A DNA stretch of 64,000 bases from Rhizoclosmatium globosum (taxonomy: Eukaryota > Chytridiomycota > Chytridiomycetes > Chytridiales > Chytriomycetaceae). The translations under genes and the position numbers were made by a program. Positions 30,900-40,493 of this stretch are shown one piece after another; position 1 is the first letter of the stretch, and every line of letters starts with the position of its first letter. The stretch is from positions 1 to 64,000 of the forward strand of contig MCGO01000144.1 in assembly GCA_002104985.1 (NCBI GenBank), written 5' to 3'. A model generated the notes under the pieces. That model saw only the letters and a list, made by a program, of their open reading frames with translations. It had not been told where the DNA came from and searched no databases.

Positions 30900-32113
30900 A
30901 TGTCAATCTCAACCAAACAACTTCTCACATGCATCATCGCATCTGGCGTCGTCGCAGAAGTTTCTTTCACAGGCTCCATCAAACACATTTCAAAAACCAT
31001 GTCAGATATACGTACACAAAAGCGCGTTATATGGGCTCCAGCAATCTTAATCAACGGATTCAACTTCTTTTGCGTTATGTACATGATTATAACAAACCTC
31101 GCGTACACTCTGAATCAAAGCGATTGTGATTTTGGACAGAGATGGGTTAATGTTATTTCTCACTGCTTTTACTTGACTTTCGGTATTATTTCCCCCTTTA
31201 TTGAGCTTATCTAAGCTGCACCCAACCCAACATCAGATTCTTTCTTGTTGTACAAGACATATGCAATCAGTGGCTTCAATTCTAACGTTTTACTTGGTAT
31301 AATTGCTGTGCTTCTTCACCGCCTCGCATGGACTCTTTTTGACCTTATTAAAAGTGGCGGACTCTGGGATCTGGTTGGGAATCAATGCATATACAGTCAA
31401 TATCCTCTCTCTGGAATCGGTTACAACACCAGTGACATTGTCTGTGACATGTTCTCGTTGATTGTCTCCTTAGCATTCACGTACAAAAACATTTCTGAAT
31501 CCCAATCTTGGCTTGAACGAGTTCTTTTATTTGAGTCAGGTCCGGTTTTTATTTTAATTTCGCTCTTCTCTCTAATTTACTCTGTTTCCATTTTTAACAG
31601 TCATTCGGTCTGCAATCGTATGTTCTGTCAACTTTTATGGAATCTATGTATACACCATAGTTACAGATGGATTCAATATTGCATTTTTCTACATGATTCA
31701 AAACTATGCATGTAGGTTTCATTAGTTGTAAAACACAATCTTAAATGATTTCTCCCGTTCAAGATTCAAAAGTCATCAACTCTGAACTATTTTGTAAGTA
31801 TAAGACCATACTTAACAACATTAAGTTAAAACAAATCAAATCGGTAGGGAGCCAACTCCGCAAATTAAGTAATTCACAAGCCTCAGCCATTAAAAACGCA
31901 GTCAAGGATTCAATCACACGAACAAGTACTGCAATCACATCCACTACCGAAACAAGACGAAAGACTATAGAACGACTACAACGACAATCCAGTCTCCGCG
32001 ACGACCAAGTTGCTTGGTATGAATCAAAGCCAAGAACGACAGAGAGAATTATGGATAAGACTCATCGTAAGCAAAGCACCCATTCACAATCCCGTTCAAT
32101 GGAGCCACAATAA
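30900..32113 (+). CDS. Multi-pass membrane protein, tandem copy 2
   Basis: Sister of 29082-30287 with the same exon plan. Exon 1 ends in YLTF, joined to DSFLLYKTYAISGF. Intron 2 has a long pyrimidine tract ending in aacag before TCATTCGG. The later splices again give NYAYSKVINSELF and FWSQLRKL. The same six or seven hydrophobic helices and polar tail are present. The two proteins are highly similar in the membrane part and diverge more in the tail (ITRTSTAITSTTETRRKT). The whole gene and its upstream region were duplicated together. Function unknown. Confidence 0.78.
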
Positions 32114-32443
32114 ACTCAGTTGTTTTATTTCATTTGTCCCTTTTCAATCATCCTTACCTTTGAAGCAATCAAAGATGTCCAAATTCTGTTGGACTGCTTA
32201 CAAAGACTAGTCCATAAGAATATGAGAATACCTGTTTGTTAGTGTCACGTTGATGAAGGTTTCAGGACCGGTATCAATCTCTCTCTCATTGAACATGGAG
32301 TAAACGAAATAAATACATAAAAATTAATGTCTTTATTTCTGTGAAGAGAACAAAACAGACAACGGCCCATAACTAAAAGCCCCAACAAGGATATATCACA
32401 AGAAAACTGCACAATGAAGATAAACTCAAAAGAAAAGGTCCAA

Positions 32444-33563
32444 TCATGCAGCAATGCTTCCCTTCTTTTCACTAGCCTCCGTGCTAAACACTTCCAGCTC
32501 CTTGGGCACATCCAACAGGTGCCCCATCTTCTGTGCTTTTGTGACAAGGTACTCATCGCGATCTTGGAATTCTCCTTTGCTCAGGTCCGACCAGCTGGCA
32601 GGGATCATGGGTACACGCTCGCTCACAACGACACCGTCCTTTGCCATGCTCTTCATTTTGTGTGGGTTGTTTGTGAGGAGACGGACAGAAGGGATTCGCA
32701 GATCTTGGAGAATGGCAGTGGCGATTTCGTAGGACCGTGCATCAGCAGGGTGGCCCAGCTGGATATTAGCTTCTTGAGTATCGTATCCTTGGTCAATAAG
32801 GTTGTATGCCCTAATTTGAAATCAATATGTTAGGTAATCTGTTCCAGGGATATGACAAAGCAAAATGTAAGCTTACTTCATCTTTTCGAGCAACCCGATT
32901 CCACGCCCTTCTTGTCGGAGGTACAAGATGACACCTCGACCTTCCTCGCCCATCCGTTTCATGGCTTCACAGAGTTGTTCCCGACAGTCACATCGCACAC
33001 TTCCAAGAGTCTCACCAGTGAAACAGCAAGAGTGGATACGAGCGAGAGGGTCCTTGTTTCCCTTCTTTGTTGATGCCTTTGGTACTTTGTCTGTTTTAAT
33101 ACAGTGAGTTAGACGGAGGCTGAAACAAATCTGCCAAACTAGTTGTTAACTCACCAGCATCGACAGCACCTCTTACAGCCCGATCCCTTGGACTCTCCCC
33201 CTCCCGAACACCCTCCAAGCTACGACTGTACACACCATCCTCCGACACTTCATAGCCAAAGACAAGCGCAAGATGCTCCTCGTTGTCAATGTTGTTTGTG
33301 TACAAAAGCAGGGAGTGTTCCATGGATGAGTATTCAGAGGGAAGCCGGGTCTTGACTTGACAAGTGACTTCCAGAGTCGTTGGCTTCTGCTGTTTCGCAG
33401 GAGCCTTTTTGGTCCAGAAGCTGAGGGAGGGAAGCTTTCCGTCCTCGTTCCGCAGCGATGCAATCACATTGATGGTTATAACCGAAAGGGCAATAACTAC
33501 AGATCCAAGGCTGAGTGTGAGAAGTGGCAGTTCGAGATCAGATGCAGCAGAGCTTGAGTTCAT
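32444..33563 (-). CDS. RIB1: GTP cyclohydrolase II with N-terminal membrane anchor
   Basis: First step of riboflavin synthesis (GTP to diaminohydroxyribosylaminopyrimidine phosphate). Three exons. The last intron (about 60 bp, gtaagc...attag) joins GLLEKM to [15 protein letters not shown]. Family motifs: the zinc-binding Cys set in [19 protein letters not shown], the catalytic stretch [17 protein letters not shown], and [15 protein letters not shown]. The start at ATG 33563 gives [20 protein letters not shown], followed by a strong hydrophobic helix ([16 protein letters not shown]) before the catalytic region. Typical fungal and bacterial enzymes are soluble and lack this, so the anchor is unusual. 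Catalytic assignment is firm; the anchored location is inference. Confidence 0.88.
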
Positions 33564-34157
33564 TTTTGGGTACTTGATGGTTGTTTGGGTTTGCGACAGA
33601 GTTTCAAGGAAGATATGAAAGGGGACTCTCAGTTGGTGGCTTTCCTTGTAAAGGAGTTTTTGCGGGTCGATTTCAAATGTGCTTCGAAATGCTGTTGACA
33701 ACCATTGCGCAAGTTGGGCGTGCAAATTGCGAAATTTCGAATCAATCCCAATCACAACTGGCGATTTCGATCGAGATCCCATCGCTAACACACACATCCG
33801 ATACATAAAAGATTCAGCTGTGACATCGCCGATATAGAAACGGATGCGAAAGGTAGAGACCGTTTCGTGAGTAACCCATACTCATAATCTGTGAACCCTG
33901 TGCGCCAACTCTTGATGAGACTTGGCTGTGCTCGAAAGCGTCTTATTTCAAATACAAAAGCCTATTACACTAGTATTAATCCTGTCTTAAATATAGACGT
34001 CAGAGTCATACCCACTCCCTCCCAACAACAACCGTATAGAGGCTAAATGTACCTCACCCTCTTATATCAAAAAAGTCTCAGGGATTGTTCACCATTTTCG
34101 ATAAATCATCATGAATCACGAAATTGTTCAGTTGTAATCATCGACTTTTTTCGTCAG
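33564..34157. other. No confident gene
   Basis: Upstream flank of the RIB1 gene. Reading the RIB1 frame upstream is open to 33806, but its only in-frame ATGs before 33563 give a basic, atypical extension, so I left it out. Nothing else recognised. Confidence 0.4.
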
Positions 34158-34235
34158 CCGTGGCGTTCAACACGTGACTCGAACCTAGGTACCTCGTCAC
34201 AAAATGAAGCAACTCACTATCGCCTGAACGAATCA
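34158..34235 (-). repeat. tRNA-like relic with B box
   Basis: On the minus strand, cgttcag and ttgaacg can pair as a 7-bp acceptor-like stem. Inside are an A-box-like ggcgatagtgagtt and a B-box ggttcgagtc preceded by gaggtacct. The T and anticodon stems do not pair well, so it is a degenerate tRNA or SINE head rather than a functional tRNA. Confidence 0.35.
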
Positions 34236-34264
34236 AGCTCGAATCACCGATTTGAAATACGGAA

Positions 34265-34665
34265 AACGACGCGACTTTATTCATGTCACATGTACATCAA
34301 CAACAAATCATCCTTCTTCTCGACTTTGCCTTCTTGCTCCAACTTCCGCCTCGCTGCAAAATGTGGAAGGACAACGGTTCGAGCAACATCCGCATTGAAT
34401 TTGAGACCAGTGAATGATTGTACCTTCAAGTAGAAGCATTAGTTGATTCCAAACCGGTTGAGTGTCAGCTATTGATTACAGTTCCGTATTGCTCGCATCT
34501 TATTCCCATTTGCTCTGACAAAACGTCTGCCATTGAATTCCCGCTCCCTTCGCAATTCCACTTTTTGTAAACGTTCTTATCGGTTGTACTTCGCTTTCTG
34601 TTCTTCGGATGTGAGCCCGACGACAAATGCGCCGTCCGCAGTGCCTCTCTTCACCCTCCTAGTCC
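34265..34665 (-). pseudogene. Degenerate coding fragments, unidentified
   Basis: Minus-strand translation gives GTADGAFVVGLTSEEQKAKY, an in-frame TAA, then ELRREREFNGRRFVRANGNK. After a probable intron it gives VQSFTGLKFNADVARTVVLP and a basic tail ending at about 34291. The residue pattern looks coding, but the in-frame stop argues for a broken gene. I could not name the family. Confidence 0.3.
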
Positions 34666-34696
34666 ACTATATTGTCATCATTTCACCGTCACTTTT

Positions 34697-35482
34697 CTAA
34701 ATCGCTACTCTCTTCAAACTCCTCAACCTCTCACTCAAACACAGGAGACCCACCTCATTCACCAGCTCATCAATCCCTTCATCAACAACCTCCCCCTGCA
34801 ACCTCGCCAGGACCCGTCCATCTTCCTGACTCCTTTCTTTTTTTGCAGGAAGGGCGAGCAGAGTAGTCTGAATCGAAGGAGACGCACGCAGACAAACAAC
34901 CAGAGCTCCAAGGAAGCGATCATTCAACGGCACGGATGGATTGAGTGTATGCAATGTACCTTATTACAAATCGTAATTAGTAACGCATTAAAGAGGAGGG
35001 GTGAAACGCAGTTACTTTTAGTTTGGCAGTGCAACGCGGCCGTGACAACCTTCACACCCTTTCCAGCCACAACGTCCAAAGCACCAACAACCAACACACG
35101 CGCCACTTTCTGAGCTTCAAAAAGAGAAGCGAGAAGAGCAGCGACCGAAGCGATGCGGTCCGAGTTTGTGAAAGCAGCGATTGAAACAAGCGACACATCC
35201 TGTTTAACCCAGATCAGTTGTCAGAGGAGGGTTAGGGTTAACAAGTAGAAGTAGGAGACAAGTACGTACGCCAATTGAAGTGACTGAAATGGCCTCGGAG
35301 ACAGTGTCAAAGAGGGGTTCGGTGCAGGTTATCGATCCGTGTCGGGCTGCTTCAGACTGAACCTGACCCTGAAGCGAGGCAGCGATGCGTGGGCCGGTGC
35401 TGTTCACATCGCTGCTCCAAGTAAGAACAACCGTTGGTTCAAGGGAAGTGATGCCTTCAAGGACAAGGCTTGGCTGTACCAT
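34697..35482 (-). CDS. Hypothetical protein, three exons
   Basis: ATG at 35482 (MVQPSLVLEGITSLEPTVVL). Intron 1 (gtacgt...aacag) joins VTSIG to DVSLVSIAAFTNSDRIAS; it contains a telomere-like ttaaccctaaccctcc. Intron 2 joins HCQTKS to TLHTLNPSVPLNDRFLG. The protein ends LSERLRSLKRVAI. The sequence has alternating hydrophobic strands (VARVLVVGALDVVAGKGVKV) and Ala-rich helices, like a small alpha/beta protein. A proteasome-assembly-chaperone-like fold crossed my mind, but no signature supports it. The start lies only 85 bp from the divergent kinase gene. Confidence 0.6.
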
Positions 35483-35566
35483 TTTGTTGTTGTGTTTGTT
35501 GGATTTCTTTTGCTTCTCCCTCCAGCTATCCCGTCATTAAATACCTGTCAAACTAGACAGAAAAAG

Positions 35567-37266
35567 ATGCTCGGAAACAACACGTCCGACTACTCTGCCA
35601 CGCGTTCAGTTGCCTCTGGCTCAACTACTCCATCCCTCTCAACATACGAATCAGTTACACCTTATGGCCATGTAACTCCTTTGCCCCAACAAAACAACTG
35701 CTTTCTCAACAAGTACGTGTCAATCAAAGAACTTGGAAAAGGTATGGATCTTATCTACCGCTTCCGTATCTCATTCAACTTAATATCCAAGGTGCATACG
35801 GAAGTGTCCTCCTCGCAAAACGCGCTACTCCAACAAACAACCCAAAACAAGACCCCCTCCAACAGCAACCCTACGTAGCCATCAAATGCCAACAAATTAC
35901 AGAAACAATCCCTTCCCCAGTTCCATCCACTACCACATCCACCACATCAACAAGCCCACCCCCCAACATCATTCGTGAACGTTTAAACATTCCAGCAGCC
36001 TACATTCGTGAACTCATGGTCCTCCAAACAATGACTCGTTCCTGTATCAAGGATTCCTTTCCTTTCCTTGTACAGTTGTTGGATCACGGCAAGGACGTTG
36101 ATAGAGCGTACCTTGTGCTTGAATATTGTCCTTCTACTCTTGCTTGTAGTCTGCGTGAGCGTTCTTGTTTTAATATGAATTGGTCTGCGGTGAGTTGTTT
36201 TTTAGAGATTTGGCTGAGTGAATAGAGTGAGTGGAGGGAACAGCGGGCGGAACGAGTAACTATGACCGACGAAGTCTAAGAGTGAAACTGTGAGCGAAGC
36301 GAAAAGAGATTTCCGACAGATTTATTGACGCAGTCGGAAGGCTTATTTTGGCAAGCGAAGCGAGCAATAGAAACCTCACTAAGCTACTAGTCATATCCTA
36401 TTCATCTCTTAGATTCAACACCAACACTAAACCCCAATTCCTTCAAACACAACACAGCACATCACATACCAACTCACACTCACACTCGCATACCTCTCCA
36501 TCCACGGAATAATGCACCGCGACATGAAACCCTCGAATATCATGCTCCAACATACAACCCCGGAAGCCCGCCATTGATCAAACTGATTGACTTTGGTCTC
36601 GCTCGTCGTGAATGGGTTCCCGCGCGTCCATACTCGCCAGCTGTGCAGACTGTGATTTATCGTGCACCGGAAGTGTTTTTTCAGCAAGAGTTTCCGGTGG
36701 GTGGTGGGAGGGCTGGGAAGCAGTATACCTCTGCGATTGATGTGTGGAGTGTCGCGTGTATCTTTGCGGGTTCGTCTTTCATTTACGTATTTGCCATTCA
36801 AAAGGTTTACAAATTCTTTCGACAGAATGTTTGACTGGAAAACAGTTGTTCAAAGGTGAGAGCGAGATTGCTGTTCGTCAAGATATTGTCGAGTTGAGTG
36901 CCACGTTTGATATTCACGCATGTCCCTTTTGAAACGCTATACTTACTCTTTTGTTGTAGAACACTTGGCCGGCCAGAAGAAAACTGCTTCGAATTTGAAA
37001 CTCTTGAAATCGTCGGAGCCCTTCATCCTGGAAAGTCTCTCAAAGCTAGGTTCCAACGCCAATGTTCCGAACACCCAGGATTTCTGGCGTTGATGGAAGT
37101 CAGTACGCTTTTTTGTATTTTGGTTTGTGTTGCTGAAGTTTGTTGAAAATAGGGCATGTTTGAGTATTCTCCAAAGAAACGCTTGACTCCATCCGCGATT
37201 CTGTTGCACCCATTCTTTGCCTCGATCAAAGAACATTATGAAAGATGGGTTGAGTTGGTGATTTGA
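35567..37266 (+). CDS. CDK-like (CMGC) protein kinase
   Basis: Several exons. ATG at 35567, then a Ser/Thr-rich N-terminus. Intron 1 splits the glycine loop, giving LGKG-AYGSVLLAKR. VAIK-type lysine in PYVAIKCQQ. A ~265-bp intron with a 3' site at aacacag near 36465 joins NWSA to HITYQLTLTLAYLSIHGIMH. The catalytic loop is HRDMKPSNIML and the activation segment LIDFGLARREW, followed by TVIYRAPEVFF. Two more introns lead to TLGRPEENCFEFE, and the C-lobe ends in SPKKRLTPSAILLHPFF. All key catalytic residues are present. The large insert in the activation region (QQEFPVGGGRAGKQYTSA) and an insert after the beta-3 strand set it apart from core cell-cycle CDKs. Substrates unknown. Confidence 0.85.
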
Positions 37267-37500
37267 TGGGCAGTTGACTAGCGGTTATTCAAACAACCTT
37301 TCCCTCTTGTTTCATAATTAATCGAACGTTATAGTGATTTATTTACGACTAAATATATACCGCTTATACACCATACGTTCCTTCCCAAAATCTGATTGGA
37401 TCCAACAACTCTGTTCCCCCAATCACAAGCTGCCGAAAATCAAAAAATTACACAACACCACCAAAGAAAAAACAACAGAAGGAATAGAACGACCCGAGAA

Positions 37501-38086
37501 TGCTATCCATCTTCATTCTCGCCCTCACCGCATTCCATGTCAACGCCACATCCCTCATCCTCAACGATTACTCCACAAACTCAACCCTCACCGACCGCGA
37601 CACGTACGTAGGCGGATGGAGCACCTGTGGCGACGACAGTTTCGTAATCAACACGATCCAACCGTTCTACGTCGGCGGAGGAACACAAACAGTCTTGACC
37701 ATGAATGGATGGTACAAAACCCCCTCAATTATCGTAATTAGAAAAAAAAAGGTCCTCACACAATATTATTAAGGTACACTGCAACAGTCAGTGCAGGCGC
37801 GATCCTCACAATCTCAACAACAGTCTGCGGAGGATCGAAAGGATCTTCGTCGCCATGCATCCTCCCCACATCTCATTCGTATTCATACAATTTCTGCGCG
37901 CTTCCCGGAGCTGTATGTCCAATCGCGATGGATTGGATGACGGTGAACCAACAGATTGTGATTCCACCTCCAGAGACTGTGATTGGCGTGTGGGGCAGTG
38001 CAAAGATTTTGGTGCAGGCTGGAAGTAGCGTTGTATTATGTTTGCAGAATTCGAATTTGTTGTTTCAACAGAACCCAGGGAATTGA
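37501..38086 (+). CDS. Secreted ML-domain-like protein 1
   Basis: Signal peptide MLSIFILALTAFHVNATS. One intron of ~60 bp (gtacaa...attaag) joins MNGW to YTATVSAGAILTIS. The pattern is that of small lipid-recognition (ML/NPC2-type) proteins: an N-terminal strand pair, GxYxATV-like start, FC-x6-CPI, then a proline loop (VIPPPETVIGVWG) and a final VVLCL. Cys spacing is conserved with the next gene. Such proteins bind sterols or phospholipids in vacuole or extracellular space. Family membership is inferred from pattern. Confidence 0.6.
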
Positions 38087-38407
38087 TGCTTTGGTTTCGT
38101 TCCTCGTTAAAAGCACCCCCGACTTCCGTTCTTTCTTCGTTTTATTCAGAAATAAATACCTTACCTTTAATTTTTGATTTTTTTCTGCGAGTTCCAGCTT
38201 GTCACGCTATCTCCAATCATGTTGCGAGAATCGCTGCCATTGTCGTTGACTTCTCATTGTCGTCCATTGTCTCCCATCCAACAATGAAGCGCAAAAGACC
38301 ACCAAAAATCAAAGACTCTCTTCACTTTAAAGGAAAGAAAGAATCCCTGCAAACGTAAACGCATATGATCCTATCGCCTCTAGTTTTTAACCCGATTATG
38401 CTATCAG

Positions 38408-38978
38408 ATGCTTGCCTCTTCAGTAGCCGTCGCCCTAATTTCGTTCCTCCTCCCTCTCTCCACCTACGCACAACCAAACACGGCCAAATATCCACAGGAC
38501 GCGTCATGGTTTGTTTGTGACAACTCAGAATCCTTCACTTTGAACGCTGTCAACCTCCCACCCATGGTAAGACCCATTCCAAAACCAATCTCCTTACTAT
38601 ATCCTAAACGCTTCAATTTTATTCTAGGCGATGGGAGGCGGCCAACCCACAATCGTCCAACTGAACGGATGGTACACCGCAACCGTAACAGCCGGCGCCA
38701 AGATCCAGATGCAAACAACAGTATGTTCACTTGGTGGTGGAAACCCAGGTCAACCATGTTGGGGCCCTGTTTCCCAAACCCAGACTTTCGATTTCTGTAC
38801 ATTCAAGGGAGTGAATTGTCCGATTTCAAAGGACTGGATGACACAGAATTTGCAGCTTGCGTTGCCGGGTATTGTTCCACAGTTTAATATTTGGGGACAA
38901 GCGACTGTCAAGATTTTCAATGCGGATGGATCAGTTGTGCTCTGTTTCAGCAGTAACAACTATTACTTCCATATGTGA
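38408..38978 (+). CDS. Secreted ML-domain-like protein 2 (tandem paralogue)
   Basis: Signal peptide MLASSVAVALISFLLPLSTYA. An intron (gtaaga...ttctag) joins VNLPPM to AMGGGQPTIVQLNGWYTATV. It shares NGWYTATV(S/T)AGA, FCxxxGxxCPI, KDWMTQNLQLALPGI and a C-terminal VVLCF with the gene at 37501. The intron sits at a different place, upstream of NGW rather than within it, so one intron was gained or lost after duplication. The product is probably exported with two or three disulphides. Confidence 0.6.
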
Positions 38979-39118
38979 TAATCTTACAAGATTCTTTCCT
39001 TTATCATTACGTTTTTTATACCCATTTCGAAGTAAACTTTCGATTTCACTTGTTTCATAGTCGCTACACAATTCTAGACTTGGTTGTTTCTAAATGTTTT
39101 ACTACAACATTGCAACTA

Positions 39119-40162
39119 TCATTTATAAATTGACATGACAATAACTCCCGCAAGGAGCAACATGATTCCTCCCGCCTTCAACGCCGACACTTTTTGGACT
39201 GGGAGCCCAAACAACCCAAAATGATCAAATATCGTTGCAGCCAAAAGAGTTGTACACGTCATGGTTCCAACCAAAACAGCAGTTCCCAAGCGAGCTGGCA
39301 AATAGGTCACTGTACAAATGAAAGCAAAGTTGACGGGTGCAGCAATCCATGACCACCATGGAGCTTCTCTGAATACTTTGCGGAAGTCAGTTGGCTGCTT
39401 GGAGTGCTGTACCAAGAAGGCAAGGAATGATGGAACCACAGCGAGACCACTGTTTGCCATAACTGAGAACGAGCTTGATCCGTACCCAACAGACAAGGAA
39501 TACGAAAGACCAGCTTGAACAGAACCAAGTGCTCCAGCCATCGCAGCGAAAGCCACGAAAATAGAATACTTGAATAGACTGCCCTTGTTGACTTTGGAAG
39601 ACGTAGCTGACTCTTCATCTGCCTTGACTACATCAACCTTGTGCTCATGTGCTTGTACCACACCAGGAGAATCAGGAAGCTCTTGAGCCGGTGGCACAAC
39701 TTTAGAAGGAGCGAAGCCAATGACAATGACAGAGAACAAAATGACACCAAGTCCAACAATGGACCCGGTAGAAGCTGTGTTTTGAGGCAACCCAATAAGC
39801 CCATAGTTGTCCAGAATAAGCGCAACCGTCATATTAACAGTCACTGAAACAACAAAGTACAGCGACGCTCCCAAGACTGGAATAATCGTACAGATACACA
39901 GCACAACAAAAGGGCCACACAACCCACACAGGTACGCAAACCACTGCGTATTAGCCCTCCCCAACGCAAGGTCCGGCGAGCTTCCACCGTTCGTATCCGC
40001 CAACCACAGAATCAGCGCTGGGAAGAAAGCAAAGAAGAAGATGATAAACGTTGAGAAACCCGGACCGCCACCGAGCGAAGCAAGCTTTGACCCCGCAGCA
40101 CCTTGGAATGTCATCAACGGTCCAACGACAGCGGGGAATATGATTGTCCAGTCAATGGCCAT
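39119..40162 (-). CDS. YdcZ/DUF606-type DMT transporter, fused double repeat
   Basis: Single exon, 347 aa, about ten membrane helices. Each half resembles one five-helix YdcZ unit. The first starts MAIDWTIIFPAVVGPLMTFQ and has FDNYG-like LDNYGLIGLP; the second has SVQAGLSYSLSVGYGSSSF, ending in FDHFGLFGLPVQKV. A polar cytosolic linker (PPAQELPDSPGVVQAHEHKV) joins the halves. Bacterial relatives are often single five-helix units or gene pairs; the fused form gives a complete carrier. Substrate unknown. Confidence 0.8.
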   Translation of the reverse strand: MAIDWTIIFPAVVGPLMTFQGAAGSKLASLGGGPGFSTFIIFFFAFFPALILWLADTNGGSSPDLALGRANTQWFAYLCGLCGPFVVLCICTIIPVLGASLYFVVSVTVNMTVALILDNYGLIGLPQNTASTGSIVGLGVILFSVIVIGFAPSKVVPPAQELPDSPGVVQAHEHKVDVVKADEESATSSKVNKGSLFKYSIFVAFAAMAGALGSVQAGLSYSLSVGYGSSSFSVMANSGLAVVPSFLAFLVQHSKQPTDFRKVFREAPWWSWIAAPVNFAFICTVTYLPARLGTAVLVGTMTCTTLLAATIFDHFGLFGLPVQKVSALKAGGIMLLLAGVIVMSIYK

Positions 40163-40493
40163 GTTGTTTGTAGTGGCAGGTAGATTCGAGAAGGGTTGTT
40201 AAGGGAAAGAAATTGAGGAAGGGAAGGAGGGTGATTCGGAAAATTTCATGTTTTCGGTCAATTTCGGGTGGCTTGCTCCGAGATTTAATCAAGGGAAGCC
40301 GCATCCTGTGCAAAAAGGAAATGGACGGCTTTGTCGCGAGGCTAGATACGGATGCGTTCCTATCTATCACTATCTTCGCCGTAAGTTCACGATGGTGGGA
40401 CACCTGCCCAAAGCAATAGTCTCTAAAATTATCAAGCAAGTATCTATTTTATTCTAGCTGACATGGCCAGAGCACAAATAAATCAAAAACCAT
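40163..40493. other. Intergenic region
   Basis: Holds the promoter of the YdcZ-type gene and the 3' end flank of the M13 peptidase gene, both minus strand. Short plus-strand ORFs here have no coding character. Nothing else seen. Confidence 0.4.

Noticed and set aside
34047..34433. Plus-strand ORF of 128 codons
   Set aside because: It overlaps the tRNA-like relic and minus-strand coding fragments, and its composition is not protein-like.
35225..35245. Telomeric repeat inside the intron of the gene at 34697-35482
   Set aside because: Only about two CCCTAA-like units and no junction with other elements; may be chance. The similar short tract in the SDH4 paralogue A intron (about 26,285-26,312) was treated the same way.
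36189..36453. Kinase truncated by a stop after NWSA
   Set aside because: A splice from gtgagt to aacacag restores HITYQLTLTLAYL and the HRD loop, so this is read as a long intron.
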